Part shown: positions 1-7,574 of the stretch, in pieces
How the letters are laid out: each line of letters begins with the position of its first letter
Position numbering within the stretch: the first letter of the stretch is position 1
NCBI GenBank assembly: GCA_036272815.1
Contig: DATAYA010000226.1
Coordinates: 1 to 20,722, forward strand
DNA from: DATAYA01 sp036272815
Lineage (GTDB): Bacteria > Pseudomonadota > Alphaproteobacteria > Acetobacterales > Acetobacteraceae
DNA length: 20,722 nt
Direction of reading: 5' to 3'
Notes under the pieces: model-generated
The model's database searches: none
Told to the model about the DNA's origin: nothing
The model's input: the letters and a program-made list of their open reading frames with translations, nothing else
Program-made: the position numbers and the translations under genes

Positions 1-141
1 CTCGAAATCGCCGATGTCGCAGGCATGGTGGAATGCGATCAGCACCTTGTCCGACAGGCGCCGGCCCTGGCGTGGCGGCGCGCCGGCCGAGTCCCGCGCC
101 GCATCGGGGCCGGTCGTATTGTCGGTTGAGGTGGGGTCCAA
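1..141 (-). CDS. Conserved hypothetical protein, N-terminal part (cut by left edge)
   Basis: Only the first 47 codons are in the window and the gene continues past base 1. I place the start at a TTG whose first base is at 141. It lies 18 bases after the SCO gene stop, with a GAGG-like ribosome site in the short gap. After about 30 low-complexity, Pro/Ala/Arg-rich residues comes the segment LSDKVLIAFHHACDIGDFE. It looks like the conserved opening of a small helical protein that I recall from related alphaproteobacteria without an assigned function. A GTG inside LSDKV-L is an alternative, shorter start. The close spacing suggests cotranscription with the SCO gene. The function is unknown. Confidence 0.5.
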   Translation of the reverse strand, partial: MDPTSTDNTTGPDAARDSAGAPPRQGRRLSDKVLIAFHHACDIGDFE

Positions 142-159
142 GTCAGCCTCGCCCGGGAT

Positions 160-825
160 CTATCCGTTGGTGTCCATCTGCCGGCGCAACCGATCGGCCA
201 GCGCCGTCGCGGTCAGGCCGGGCGGATACAGGGCGTCGAAGCGTCCCTGTGGACCGACCAGATACATAAAGGAAGAGTGATTCACGAGATAATTGTTGCC
301 GCCATCCTGCGTGACGTCGGCGTGATAGACCCGGAACGCATGCTCCACCCCGCCGATCTGGGCGGCCGACCCGGTCAGCCCGATTAGTTGCGGACCGAAC
401 AGCGCCGTGTAGCGCCCGAGCACCGCGGGCGTGTCGCGCCCCGGATCGACAGTGACGAACAGGGGTGCGATGCGCCCCGCCGCCGCCGGTCCGATGCGGT
501 CCAGCGCCGCGACGATCGTCTGCAATTCCGTCGGGCACACATCGGGGCACGAGGTGTAGCCGAAATAGACCAGCATCCAGCGGCCGCGGAAGCTGCGGTC
601 CGTCACCGTCTGCCCTTGCGAGTCGACGAGCGTGAACGGGCCGCCGAGCGCGATACCACCCACCCCGACACCCTGTGCGGCGGCGCGCGGCGTCTGCCCG
701 GTCAGGAACGCGACCAGCCGCCCGGCCGGTCCCGCCGGCCGGTGCACCCCGAGCCACAGCACTCCCCAGGCGATGATGACGACGCCAAGCAGCGAGAGCG
801 ACAGCCAGCGGATCGCGCGGAGCAT
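160..825 (-). CDS. SCO1/SenC family copper chaperone
   Basis: This 221-residue protein is anchored by one N-terminal membrane segment (about residues 5-27) and carries a thioredoxin-like SCO domain (about 60-218) facing the periplasm. The copper-binding cysteines are visible as C93-P-D-V-C97 within TSCPDVCP. The distal histidine is H183 in VNHSSFMYL, and the DPGRDTP loop (about 127-133) is also present. Proteins of this family deliver copper to the CuA site of cytochrome c oxidase subunit II, or act as thiol-disulfide reductants in that assembly. The ATG at 825 has a GAGG ribosome site about 8 bases upstream. The gene lies 71 bases downstream of nrdB on the same strand. No oxidase genes are in view, so the client oxidase cannot be named. 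Confidence 0.93.
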   Translation of the reverse strand: MLRAIRWLSLSLLGVVIIAWGVLWLGVHRPAGPAGRLVAFLTGQTPRAAAQGVGVGGIALGGPFTLVDSQGQTVTDRSFRGRWMLVYFGYTSCPDVCPTELQTIVAALDRIGPAAAGRIAPLFVTVDPGRDTPAVLGRYTALFGPQLIGLTGSAAQIGGVEHAFRVYHADVTQDGGNNYLVNHSSFMYLVGPQGRFDALYPPGLTATALADRLRRQMDTNG

Positions 826-896
826 GGGCCGGCCTCATACGCGTGTGCCGGACGGTTGCAAACCCCGCCCCGCGCGGGTCCGATCAGCCCGCCCGT

Positions 897-1922
897 TCAG
901 GCCGGCGCGAACGCCTCCTCCCACGTCCCCGAGGTCGCCGCCTTGCTGTATTCGGTCGCCCGGTTCTCGAAGAAATTGGCGTGCTCGACCGCGTTCAGCA
1001 TCTCGTCGAGCCAGGCGAGCGGGTTGCGCTCGACATGGAATAGCGGGGCGAGGCCGAGCTGCACCAGCCGCCGGTCGGCGACGAAGCGGATGTACTGCTT
1101 CACGTCCTTCGATTCGAGCCCCTGGACCGAGCCCAGCTCGAAGGCGAGGTCGATGAACGCGTCCTCATGGTCCACGATGGTCGCACAGATGATATAAAGT
1201 TCGCGCCGGAACTCCTCCGTCCAGATCTCGGGGTTCTCGGCGACGAAGGTGCGGAACAGGCGGATCACCGAGATGCAGTGCAGGCTCTCATCGCGCACCG
1301 ACCAGGAGATGATCTGGCCCATCCCCTTCATCTTCCCGAAGCGCGGGAAGTTCAGCAGGATCGCGAAGCTGGCGAAGAGCTGCAGTCCTTCGGTGAAGGC
1401 GCCGAACGCAGCGAGCGTCTTGGCGATCTCGTGCCTGCTGTCGACGCGGAAGGCTTGCATGTAGTCGAACTTGTCCTTCATCTCCTTGTAGCGCAGGAAT
1501 GCCTGATACTCGATCTCCGGCATCCCCACCGTGTCGAGCAGGTGGCTGTAGGCGGCGATATGCACCGTCTCGATGTTGGAGAACGCAGACAGCATCATCA
1601 GCACTTCGGTCGGCTTGAACACCTGACTGTAGTGCTTCATGTAACAGTTGTTCACCTCGACGTCCGCCTGCGTGAAGAAGCGGAAGATCTGTGTCAGCAG
1701 GTTGCGCTCCGCGGCGGAGAGATTGCGGTGCCAGTCCTTGACGTCGTCGGCGAGCGGCACCTCCTCGGGCAGCCAGTGGACGCGCTGCTGCGTCAGCCAT
1801 GCGTCATAGGCCCAGGGGTAGCGGAACGGCTTGTAGACCGGGTTCTCGGTCAGCAGGTCGAAACGGACCGGCTGCTCTTCCGGCGGTTTCGGCGGGGCGG
1901 GCGCTTGGACGGAGGCGTTCAT
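897..1922 (-). CDS. nrdB: Ribonucleotide reductase class I, beta (radical) subunit
   Basis: The 341-residue product is the small subunit of class I ribonucleoside-diphosphate reductase. It holds the diiron centre and tyrosyl radical and works with NrdA to make dNDPs. Every metal ligand can be placed with the spacing of E. coli NrdB: D87, E118, H121 and radical Tyr125 (in ETVHIAAY), then E178, E212 and H215 (in RDESLH). The C-terminal tail SGTWEEAFAPA is the kind that docks on NrdA. I chose the ATG at 1922, with AAGGA upstream. An in-frame ATG at 1955 would add 11 residues. nrdA is not in the window. The intergenic region is shared with the divergent DUF3108 gene. I looked for an NrdR box there and found none I trust. 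Confidence 0.95.
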   Translation of the reverse strand: MNASVQAPAPPKPPEEQPVRFDLLTENPVYKPFRYPWAYDAWLTQQRVHWLPEEVPLADDVKDWHRNLSAAERNLLTQIFRFFTQADVEVNNCYMKHYSQVFKPTEVLMMLSAFSNIETVHIAAYSHLLDTVGMPEIEYQAFLRYKEMKDKFDYMQAFRVDSRHEIAKTLAAFGAFTEGLQLFASFAILLNFPRFGKMKGMGQIISWSVRDESLHCISVIRLFRTFVAENPEIWTEEFRRELYIICATIVDHEDAFIDLAFELGSVQGLESKDVKQYIRFVADRRLVQLGLAPLFHVERNPLAWLDEMLNAVEHANFFENRATEYSKAATSGTWEEAFAPA

Positions 1923-2046
1923 GGCTCGCGGTGTCCTTCGGGTGTCTGCATCCAAGGCGGGCCATCATCCGGCGGCGCTTCGGAGTCTGGCAACAAGACA
2001 AGAAGTGGTTTGCCCGAAGTGGGCGCGCCAGCGTATGGCCGCAATC

Positions 2047-2895
2047 ATGCGTCTTCACACCGCCCTCGCCGCCGCCCTCGTGCTGGCGGGCTCCGCCGCC
2101 CCCGCCGCCACTCCTGCCGTCGCACTGGCCCCCGGCCCGGTGCAGGCGGTGCGCTTCACCTACGAGGTCCACGCAATCGGCCTGACAGTGGCGCAGATCG
2201 AGGCGACGATGGTGTTGGACCCATCCGGCTACCGGGCGACGATGGCCTATCACACGGTCGGGCTCTACGGCGCCCTCAAGCCCGCGCGCAGTGCCACCCA
2301 GTCGCAGGGGAGATGGACCGCCGACGGCGTGGCACCTGTGCGGTATGCCAGCACCGCCCGCCTGCACAGCGAGGACCGCCACGTGCTGATCAGCTACCGC
2401 GACGGCAACCCGGACGTCCAGACGCTCTTGCCGCCGAATGCCGGCCGCTGGGAACCGGTGGCTCCCGCCATGCAGGCCCACACGATCGACGACCTCAGCG
2501 CGATAGTGCTGCTGATCCACCATGTCGTCACGACTGGTACCTGCAACGCCGCCACCCGCACGTTCGACGGCCGGCGGCTGACCGCGATCGAGGCCACCAC
2601 CGTCGGCGACCAGCAGCTGCCGAGAGGGGCGGACTCGCCCTATGTCGGTAACGCGCTGCGCTGCTCCTTCCAGGGCCAGCAGCTCGCCGGATTTGAGAAC
2701 AACGACAGCCCGTTCGCCCGGAAACCACATGACGGCTCGGCCTGGTTCGCCCAGGTGCTGCCCGGCGCCCCGTCGCTGCCGGTCCGGATCAGCTTCGCGA
2801 CCCGCTGGTTCGGCGCGGCGGTCGCGGTGATGACGCATGCGGAGCTGATCGCTCCCGGAGCTGCGGCCGCCCCGGGAGCTGCTGTCACCCCCTGA
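2047..2895 (+). CDS. DUF3108 family secreted protein
   Basis: The product has about 282 residues and begins with a clear signal peptide (MRLHTALAAALVLAGSAAPA). It is therefore predicted to be periplasmic. The body, from VRFTYEVHAIGLTVAQIEA through YHTVGLYGALKP to the FATRWFG stretch near the end, matches my recollection of the DUF3108 pattern of beta-rich, lipoprotein-like envelope proteins with no defined role. An ATG four codons upstream (2035) is equally possible. Neither start has a strong ribosome site. The C-terminal tail is Ala/Gly/Pro-rich and probably disordered. The last 11 bases overlap the 3' end of gph on the other strand. Confidence 0.8.
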   Translation: MRLHTALAAALVLAGSAAPAATPAVALAPGPVQAVRFTYEVHAIGLTVAQIEATMVLDPSGYRATMAYHTVGLYGALKPARSATQSQGRWTADGVAPVRYASTARLHSEDRHVLISYRDGNPDVQTLLPPNAGRWEPVAPAMQAHTIDDLSAIVLLIHHVVTTGTCNAATRTFDGRRLTAIEATTVGDQQLPRGADSPYVGNALRCSFQGQQLAGFENNDSPFARKPHDGSAWFAQVLPGAPSLPVRISFATRWFGAAVAVMTHAELIAPGAAAAPGAAVTP

Positions 2896-3553
2896 TCTGC
2901 TCCCGTCGCAGCAGCCGGGCCGCGATCGCCGGCACCGCCGCGATGCGGGCCGCCGCCGCCGCGGCACCCGCCGCCATCTCCGGCCGCCCATAGCCCCAGC
3001 TGGCGAAGATGCACGGCAGTCCGGCGCCGCGCGCCGCCGCCACGTCGTTGGCATGGTCGCCGACCATCACCGCGGCCTCCGCCACGCCGCCTCCGGCCGC
3101 GATCGTCGCCAGCAGGTGCGCCGGGTCAGGCTTGCGGGCCGGAAAACTGTCGCCGCCGCCGATCGCTGCGAAACGGCCGGCGAGCCCGAGCCCGTCCAGC
3201 ACCACGCGCGCGGCCGCCACTGGCTTGTTGGTGCAGACGGCGAGCAGCCATCCGTCATCGGCCAGCGCCGTCAGCGTCTCGGCGACGCCCGAATAGAGCC
3301 GGCTCGCCTCCGTCGCATGCGCCGTGTAATCGGCAACCAGGCTCTCGATCGCCTCCGCGTCCGCCGCGCCACCCCGCGCGGCGAACGCGCGTTCGACCAG
3401 CACGGCCGCGCCGTCGCCGACCATCGCCGCGGTTCCCGCGGCGTCGAACGGTGCCAGCCCGCGCGCCGCCAACAGCCGGTTGAGGGCCGTCATCAGATCG
3501 GGCACGCTGTCGACCAGCGTGCCGTCGAGATCGAACACCAGGATGGGGCTCAT
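2885..3553 (-). CDS. gph: Phosphoglycolate phosphatase (HAD superfamily)
   Basis: This 222-residue HAD hydrolase probably dephosphorylates 2-phosphoglycolate, which arises from DNA repair and oxygenase side reactions. Motif I is DLDGTLVDS, with nucleophile D8 and acid/base D10. Motif II is the Thr in VCTNKP, motif III the Lys in ARKPDPAHLL, and motif IV MVGDHANDVAAAR. The cap domain lies between motifs I and II, as in Gph/PGP-type enzymes. I chose the ATG at 3553, preceded by GAAAGG at a suitable distance. A GTG three codons upstream is an alternative. The gene is divergent from glmU with 72 bases between their starts. Related HAD phosphatases with other small sugar phosphates as substrates cannot be excluded from sequence alone. 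Confidence 0.88.
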   Translation of the reverse strand: MSPILVFDLDGTLVDSVPDLMTALNRLLAARGLAPFDAAGTAAMVGDGAAVLVERAFAARGGAADAEAIESLVADYTAHATEASRLYSGVAETLTALADDGWLLAVCTNKPVAAARVVLDGLGLAGRFAAIGGGDSFPARKPDPAHLLATIAAGGGVAEAAVMVGDHANDVAAARGAGLPCIFASWGYGRPEMAAGAAAAAARIAAVPAIAARLLRREQIRG

Positions 3554-3625
3554 GGACGGCACCTTTCGTGTGTCCTGCCTTCGGGCTTTGACACGGGCGG
3601 CGTGATCCCGCTACCGGGGAGGCGA

Positions 3626-4927
3626 ATGACCGCGACCGCCATTCTCCTTGCCGCCGGCCTCGGCACCCGGATGCGCTCGACACTGCCGAAGGTGCTGCAC
3701 CCGCTCGCCGGCCGGTCGATGCTGCGCCACCTGCTTGCCAGCGTGGAGGCGGCGTTCGATCGCGTCGTCGTCGTGGTGGGACCGGAAATGGAGGCGGTCG
3801 CCGAGGCCGCGTCCCCGCATCCGGTGGTGGTGCAGCAGGAGCGGCGCGGCACCGCGCACGCCGCGCTGGCCGCCTCCGACCTGTTCGGAGACGGCGACGT
3901 CGCGGTGCTCTACGCCGACAATCCGCTGATCGAGGCCGCCACGATGCGGCGCCTGCGTGACCGCCGGGCGGCGGGCGACATCGCGCTCGCCCTGCTTGCG
4001 ATGCGGCCGGCCGATCCCGCCCGCTACGGCCGGGTGCTGACCGAGGCCGGGCGCGTCGTGCGGATCGTCGAATGGGCCGAGGCGTCCGACGCCGAGCGCG
4101 CGGTCGGCCTGTGCAATGCCGGCGTGATCTGCGCCGCCGCCCCAGACCTGCGGCGATGGCTGCGTGCGACCGGGTGCGACAACGCGAAACGCGAATACTA
4201 CCTCACCGACACGGTGGCGCTGGCCGCCGCCGAGGGCGGGACAGTGGTCGCGGTCGAGGCGCCGGAGGCCGAGCTGCGCGGCGTCAATTCCCGTGCCGAG
4301 CTGGCCGAGGCCGAGGCCGAGTTGCAACGCCGCCTGCGCCGCACCGCAATGGAGGCGGGCGTCACCATGCAGGCGCCCGAGACGGTGTTCCTCAGCCACG
4401 ACACCGCATTCGAGCCCGACGTCACGATCGGGCCGAATGTCGTGTTCGGGCCCGATGTCGCCGTCGAGTCGGGTGCGGAGATCCGCGCGTTCTGCCATCT
4501 CGAAGGCGCGCGCGTCGGTGCGGGCGCGATCGTCGGCCCGTTCGCGCGGCTGCGTCCGGGCACCGTGGTCGGCGCCGGCGCGCATGTCGGCAATTTCGTC
4601 GAGCTGAAGGCGACGACGCTGGGCGACGGCGCCAAGGCCAACCACCTCGCCTATCTGGGCGACGCCTCGGTCGGCGCGCGCGCCAACATCGGCGCCGGCA
4701 CGATCACCTGCAACTATGACGGAAAGCGCAAGCACCGCACCGCGGTGGGCGAGGGCACGTTCATCGGCTCGAACAGCACGCTCGTCGCACCAGTCTCGGT
4801 CGGCGACGGCGCCTATGTCGCGGCCGGCAGCACGATCACCCGCGACGTGGCGCCGGACGCGCTCGCCCTCGGCCGCGCGCGGCAGGAGGACAAGCCGGGA
4901 CGCGCGGCACTGCTGCGGCGGCGCTGA
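3626..4927 (+). CDS. glmU: Bifunctional GlmU: GlcN-1-P acetyltransferase / GlcNAc-1-P uridyltransferase
   Basis: This 433-residue cytoplasmic enzyme makes UDP-N-acetylglucosamine for peptidoglycan and LPS. The N-terminal uridyltransferase domain opens with LAAGLGTRMRSTLPKVLHPL (residues about 7-26). It has the metal-binding Asp98 in YADNPLI, where many GlmUs read YGDxPL, and the KREYYLTD segment. From about residue 250 a left-handed beta-helix of hexapeptide repeats forms the acetyltransferase half, including RLRPGT, NFVELK, NHLAYLGDA and the GAGTITCNYDGKRKHRT acetyl-CoA/active-site stretch. The ATG at 3626 sits just behind GGGGAGG, a strong ribosome site. Length is slightly short of the usual 450-460 residues. 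A TTGACA lies at 3588-3593, but no matching -10 is convincing. glmS is not adjacent. Confidence 0.96.
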   Translation: MTATAILLAAGLGTRMRSTLPKVLHPLAGRSMLRHLLASVEAAFDRVVVVVGPEMEAVAEAASPHPVVVQQERRGTAHAALAASDLFGDGDVAVLYADNPLIEAATMRRLRDRRAAGDIALALLAMRPADPARYGRVLTEAGRVVRIVEWAEASDAERAVGLCNAGVICAAAPDLRRWLRATGCDNAKREYYLTDTVALAAAEGGTVVAVEAPEAELRGVNSRAELAEAEAELQRRLRRTAMEAGVTMQAPETVFLSHDTAFEPDVTIGPNVVFGPDVAVESGAEIRAFCHLEGARVGAGAIVGPFARLRPGTVVGAGAHVGNFVELKATTLGDGAKANHLAYLGDASVGARANIGAGTITCNYDGKRKHRTAVGEGTFIGSNSTLVAPVSVGDGAYVAAGSTITRDVAPDALALGRARQEDKPGRAALLRRR

Positions 4928-4995
4928 TCAGGCCTGGCAACAAGACGGGCGTCGCGGTATGGCTGATCGCGACTGACCTCAACCGGAGCGTGCCG

Positions 4996-5871
4996 ATGCG
5001 TGCCAAAGTGCGGGACACCGAACTCTATTTCGACGTCGAGGGCATGGGCCTCGTGCCCGACGGCGGCGAGATGCGGGAGCGTCCGGTCGCCTTCGTCATC
5101 CACGGCGGCCCGGGTTCCGACCACAGCGGCTTCAAGCCTGCCTTCTCGCCGCTCGCCGAGCGGATGCAGCTTGTCTATTTCGACCATCGCGGCCAGGGCC
5201 GCTCGGCGCGCGGCGAGAGGGCGCGCTACACGCTCGACGAGAACGTCGAGGATATGGAGGCGCTGCGCCAGCATCTCGGCCTGGGTCCGATCGTCAGCAT
5301 CGGCACCAGCTATGGCGGCATGGTCGCGATGGCGCACGCGGCGCGGCATCCGGACGCGGTCTCGCATCTGGTGCTCGTGGTGACGGCGGCGCAGAACGGC
5401 TTCATCGAGCGCTCCCGGCAGATCGTGCGCGAGCGCGGCACCGCGGAGCAGCAAGCGGTGGTCGAGCGCCTTTACAAGGGCGAACTGCGCACCGTCGACG
5501 ACGTGCGGCACTACTACGACGTGATGGGTCCGCTCTACTCGCAGAAATTCGACGCCGCCTCGGCCGGCGCGGTACGCGGTCGCGCGACGCCCGCGCCCGA
5601 CGCCCTCAACCGCGCCTTCGCGCCAGGCGGGTTCATGTGGAGTTACGACCTCCGCCCGGAGCTTCCGCGCATCACCGCACCGACGCTGATCCTCGCCGGC
5701 CGGCAGGACTGGATCTGCGCGCCCGAGTTCTCCGAGGAGATCCATCGCCTGATCCCCGGCTCCGACCTGCGCATCTTCGAGCACAGCAGCCACTCGATCC
5801 GCGTCGACGAACCCGCCGCCCTGGTCGATGCGATCCGCGGCTTCGTGGTCTACAAGCCCGGCCGAGACTGA
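4996..5871 (+). CDS. Alpha/beta hydrolase, proline iminopeptidase-like
   Basis: The 291-residue protein has the alpha/beta hydrolase fold. The oxyanion motif is HGGPG (36-40). Nucleophile Ser105 sits in GTSYGG, the acid is probably Asp238 in AGRQDWICAPE, and the base is probably His266 in EHSSHSIRVDEP. HGGPG, together with FDHRGQGRS, is typical of the proline iminopeptidase group (family S33). Many members of that group are esterases or amidases, so the substrate is open. I chose the ATG at 4996, with GGAG about 7 bases upstream, over the GTG at 4990. The stop overlaps the next gene's start (TGATG), so the two are translationally coupled. No signal peptide is present, so it should be cytoplasmic. 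Confidence 0.88.
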   Translation: MRAKVRDTELYFDVEGMGLVPDGGEMRERPVAFVIHGGPGSDHSGFKPAFSPLAERMQLVYFDHRGQGRSARGERARYTLDENVEDMEALRQHLGLGPIVSIGTSYGGMVAMAHAARHPDAVSHLVLVVTAAQNGFIERSRQIVRERGTAEQQAVVERLYKGELRTVDDVRHYYDVMGPLYSQKFDAASAGAVRGRATPAPDALNRAFAPGGFMWSYDLRPELPRITAPTLILAGRQDWICAPEFSEEIHRLIPGSDLRIFEHSSHSIRVDEPAALVDAIRGFVVYKPGRD

Positions 5872-7034
5872 TGGATTTCGGCCCGACCCCGGAGCAGACG
5901 GCGCTGCTGGAGGGGATCGGCCGCGTCTGCTCAGGCTTCGGCGACGACTACTGGCGCGACTGCGACCGCGAGCACCGTTTTCCCGACGCCTTCCACGACG
6001 CGATCGCGGCGGGCGGCTGGCTCGGTGTCGCGATGCCCGTCGAGTACGGCGGCGCAGGACTGGGCGTCACCGAAGCGGCACTGATGATGCAGGCGGTCGC
6101 GCGGTGCGGCGCGATGGCGGCGGCCTCGTCGATCCACATGAACATTTTCGGCCCGCATCCGGTGGTGATCCACGGCACCGAGGCGCAGAAGCGCCGTTTC
6201 CTGCCACCACTGATCGCAGGCCAGGCGCGCACCTGCTTCGGCGTCACCGAGCCCGATGCGGGGCTGGACACCGGCCGCATCAGCACCCGCGCCGAACGGG
6301 TGCCCGGCGGCTATGTCGTGCACGGCCGGAAAATCTGGACCTCGACGGCGCAGAGTGCGCGAAAAATCATGCTGCTCGCTCGCACCACGCCGCGCGAGCA
6401 ATGCCGGCGCGGCACTGAAGGGCTGACGCTCTTCTATGCCGATCTCGACCGCAGCGTCGTCGAGGTGCGCGAAATCCCGAAGATGGGGCGGCACGCGGTC
6501 GATTCGAACCAGCTCTTCATCGACGGGCTGCGCATCCCCGACGAAGACCGCATCGGCGCCGAGGGAGAAGGGTTCCGCTGCCTGCTGCACGGGCTCAACC
6601 CGGAGCGGGTGCTGGTGGGCATGGAAGCGGTCGGCATCGGCCAGGACGCGATCGACCGCGCCGCCCGATACGGCCGCGAGCGCGTCGTCTTCGGCCGCCC
6701 GATCGGCGCCAACCAGGGAATCCAGCACCCGCTCGCGCAAAGCTGGGCGGAGCTGGAGGCGGCACGTCTTCTGTGCCTGCGCGCGGCATGGCTCTACGAC
6801 ACCGGGCAAAGCTGCGGTGCAGAGGCCAATGCCGCGAAATACCTTGCCGCCGAAGCGGGCGTCTCGGCCTGCCTGCGCGCGATGAACACGCTGGGCGGGA
6901 TGGGATACGCGCAGGAGTTCCATGTCGAGCGCCTGCTGCGCGAGGCGATGATCCCCAAGCTCACGCCGATAAGTGCGCAGCTCGCACTCTGCCACGTGGC
7001 CGAGCACGCGCTCGGGCTGCCGAAATCGTACTGA
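5871..7034 (+). CDS. Acyl-CoA dehydrogenase family protein
   Basis: This 387-residue flavoenzyme probably oxidises an acyl-CoA to the 2-enoyl-CoA using FAD. The N-terminal helices (MPVEYGGAGLGVTEAAL), the middle beta-domain (CFGVTEPDAGLDTG, then the GRKIWTSTA stretch) and the C-terminal helical domain (FGRPIGANQGIQHPLA, then LGGMGYAQEF and REAMIPKL) are all present. The usual catalytic Glu of the MCAD type (the E of YEGTSQ) is missing, and the equivalent stretch reads LTPISAQ. Glu245, in LNPERVLVG, occupies the position of the isovaleryl-CoA dehydrogenase base. The start ATG overlaps the hydrolase stop by one base. The substrate is unknown. Coupling to a hydrolase suggests a shared, perhaps branched-chain or xenobiotic, breakdown route. 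Confidence 0.9.
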   Translation: MDFGPTPEQTALLEGIGRVCSGFGDDYWRDCDREHRFPDAFHDAIAAGGWLGVAMPVEYGGAGLGVTEAALMMQAVARCGAMAAASSIHMNIFGPHPVVIHGTEAQKRRFLPPLIAGQARTCFGVTEPDAGLDTGRISTRAERVPGGYVVHGRKIWTSTAQSARKIMLLARTTPREQCRRGTEGLTLFYADLDRSVVEVREIPKMGRHAVDSNQLFIDGLRIPDEDRIGAEGEGFRCLLHGLNPERVLVGMEAVGIGQDAIDRAARYGRERVVFGRPIGANQGIQHPLAQSWAELEAARLLCLRAAWLYDTGQSCGAEANAAKYLAAEAGVSACLRAMNTLGGMGYAQEFHVERLLREAMIPKLTPISAQLALCHVAEHALGLPKSY

Positions 7035-7061
7035 GCGCGGAGGCGGCGGCAGGAATGGGCT

Positions 7062-7496
7062 TCACCCGCAGCCCGGACCGCGCTTTGTCCAGCGCACGGC
7101 CCGGCCACCGGCAATCTCGAAGGTGGTCTCGCAGATGCGAGACACAACCTCCGGCGGCGTCCCCAGGCCGGCCCCGGCCGAGAAGGGAATGGGGGTTTGG
7201 AACGGCTGCTGCGCGACCGGGCCGGAGCCGGGGATCAGGGCGCTGACGCGGCGATCGAAGGCAAGAAACTGCAGCCCGCCCGTCTGCCAGCTCCGCGCCG
7301 GAACGCCGAGTGTTCTGACAAGCTGCTCGGGTGACTGGCCGATCAGCGCATCGAGCTGGCGCCGCGGCGGTCCCGGCGAGCATGCCCCGAGCGCGAGGAC
7401 CAGTAGGGTCGGGGCGACGCACCCCCCCGAGAACAGGTGCTGCACGATCTCGTCGCCCCTCCGCCGCGCCGTCGCCGGCGAGAACGCCCGGCGCAC
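7062..7496 (-). CDS. Small putative lipoprotein
   Basis: This is a hypothetical protein of about 144 residues. The segment VAPTLLVLALGAC ends in a plausible lipobox cysteine, suggesting an outer- or inner-membrane lipoprotein. The mature part begins with LDALIGQSPEQLVRTLGVPA, faintly like the SmpA/BamE fold, and ends with RICETTFEIAGGRAV and a conserved-looking RGPGCG. I see no catalytic motif. The start is uncertain. The GTG at 7496 has AGGA 8 bases upstream but gives a long, Arg-rich n-region. The GTG at 7445 gives a more usual signal peptide. A run of seven G (C on the plus strand, 7422-7428) falls inside the signal region. The gene converges on the acyl-CoA dehydrogenase gene with 27 bases between stops. 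Confidence 0.55.
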   Translation of the reverse strand: MRRAFSPATARRRGDEIVQHLFSGGCVAPTLLVLALGACSPGPPRRQLDALIGQSPEQLVRTLGVPARSWQTGGLQFLAFDRRVSALIPGSGPVAQQPFQTPIPFSAGAGLGTPPEVVSRICETTFEIAGGRAVRWTKRGPGCG

Positions 7497-7533
7497 GGGA
7501 TCGATCCTGTAGCGGGAGCCCGGCCGGCCCCCC

Positions 7534-7555
7534 GTCAGTCGGGCGTCAGTCGGGC
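7534..7555. repeat. Perfect 11-bp tandem duplication (x2)
   Basis: The unit GTCAGTCGGGC occurs twice head to tail, between the secA stop and the start of the putative lipoprotein gene. It follows a GC-rich CGGCCGGCC stretch. I cannot form a convincing terminator stem from it. Confidence 0.8.
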
Positions 7556-7574
7556 TTTCCCTTTGGGATCGCGC

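Noticed and set aside
869..878. CCCGCGCGGG palindrome between nrdB and the SCO gene as a terminator
   Set aside because: It leaves no loop for a hairpin and has no T-run. Such palindromes are common in GC-rich DNA.
1923..2046. Possible NrdR box upstream of nrdB
   Set aside because: I found no pair of sequences close to the NrdR consensus at the expected spacing. The AACCACTTCTTG stretch is too degenerate.
3588..3617. TTGACA upstream of glmU as a promoter
   Set aside because: At 17-18 bases spacing the -10 would read CTACCG or TACCGG, and the start would fall on the ribosome site, so it is not convincing.
3611..4735. 374-codon frame opposite glmU
   Set aside because: Antisense shadow. GlmU motifs are intact on the plus strand.
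1987..4946. The 13-mer CTGGCAACAAGAC occurs at 1987-1999 and again at 4934-4946
   Set aside because: It is too short to separate from chance in about 20 kb of biased sequence, and the contexts differ (nrdB/DUF3108 intergenic, and the glmU/hydrolase gap).
5637..5870. Upstream in-frame extension of the acyl-CoA dehydrogenase
   Set aside because: It lies within the hydrolase gene in another frame. The ATG at 5871 begins the family-typical N-terminus MDFGPTPEQTALLEG.
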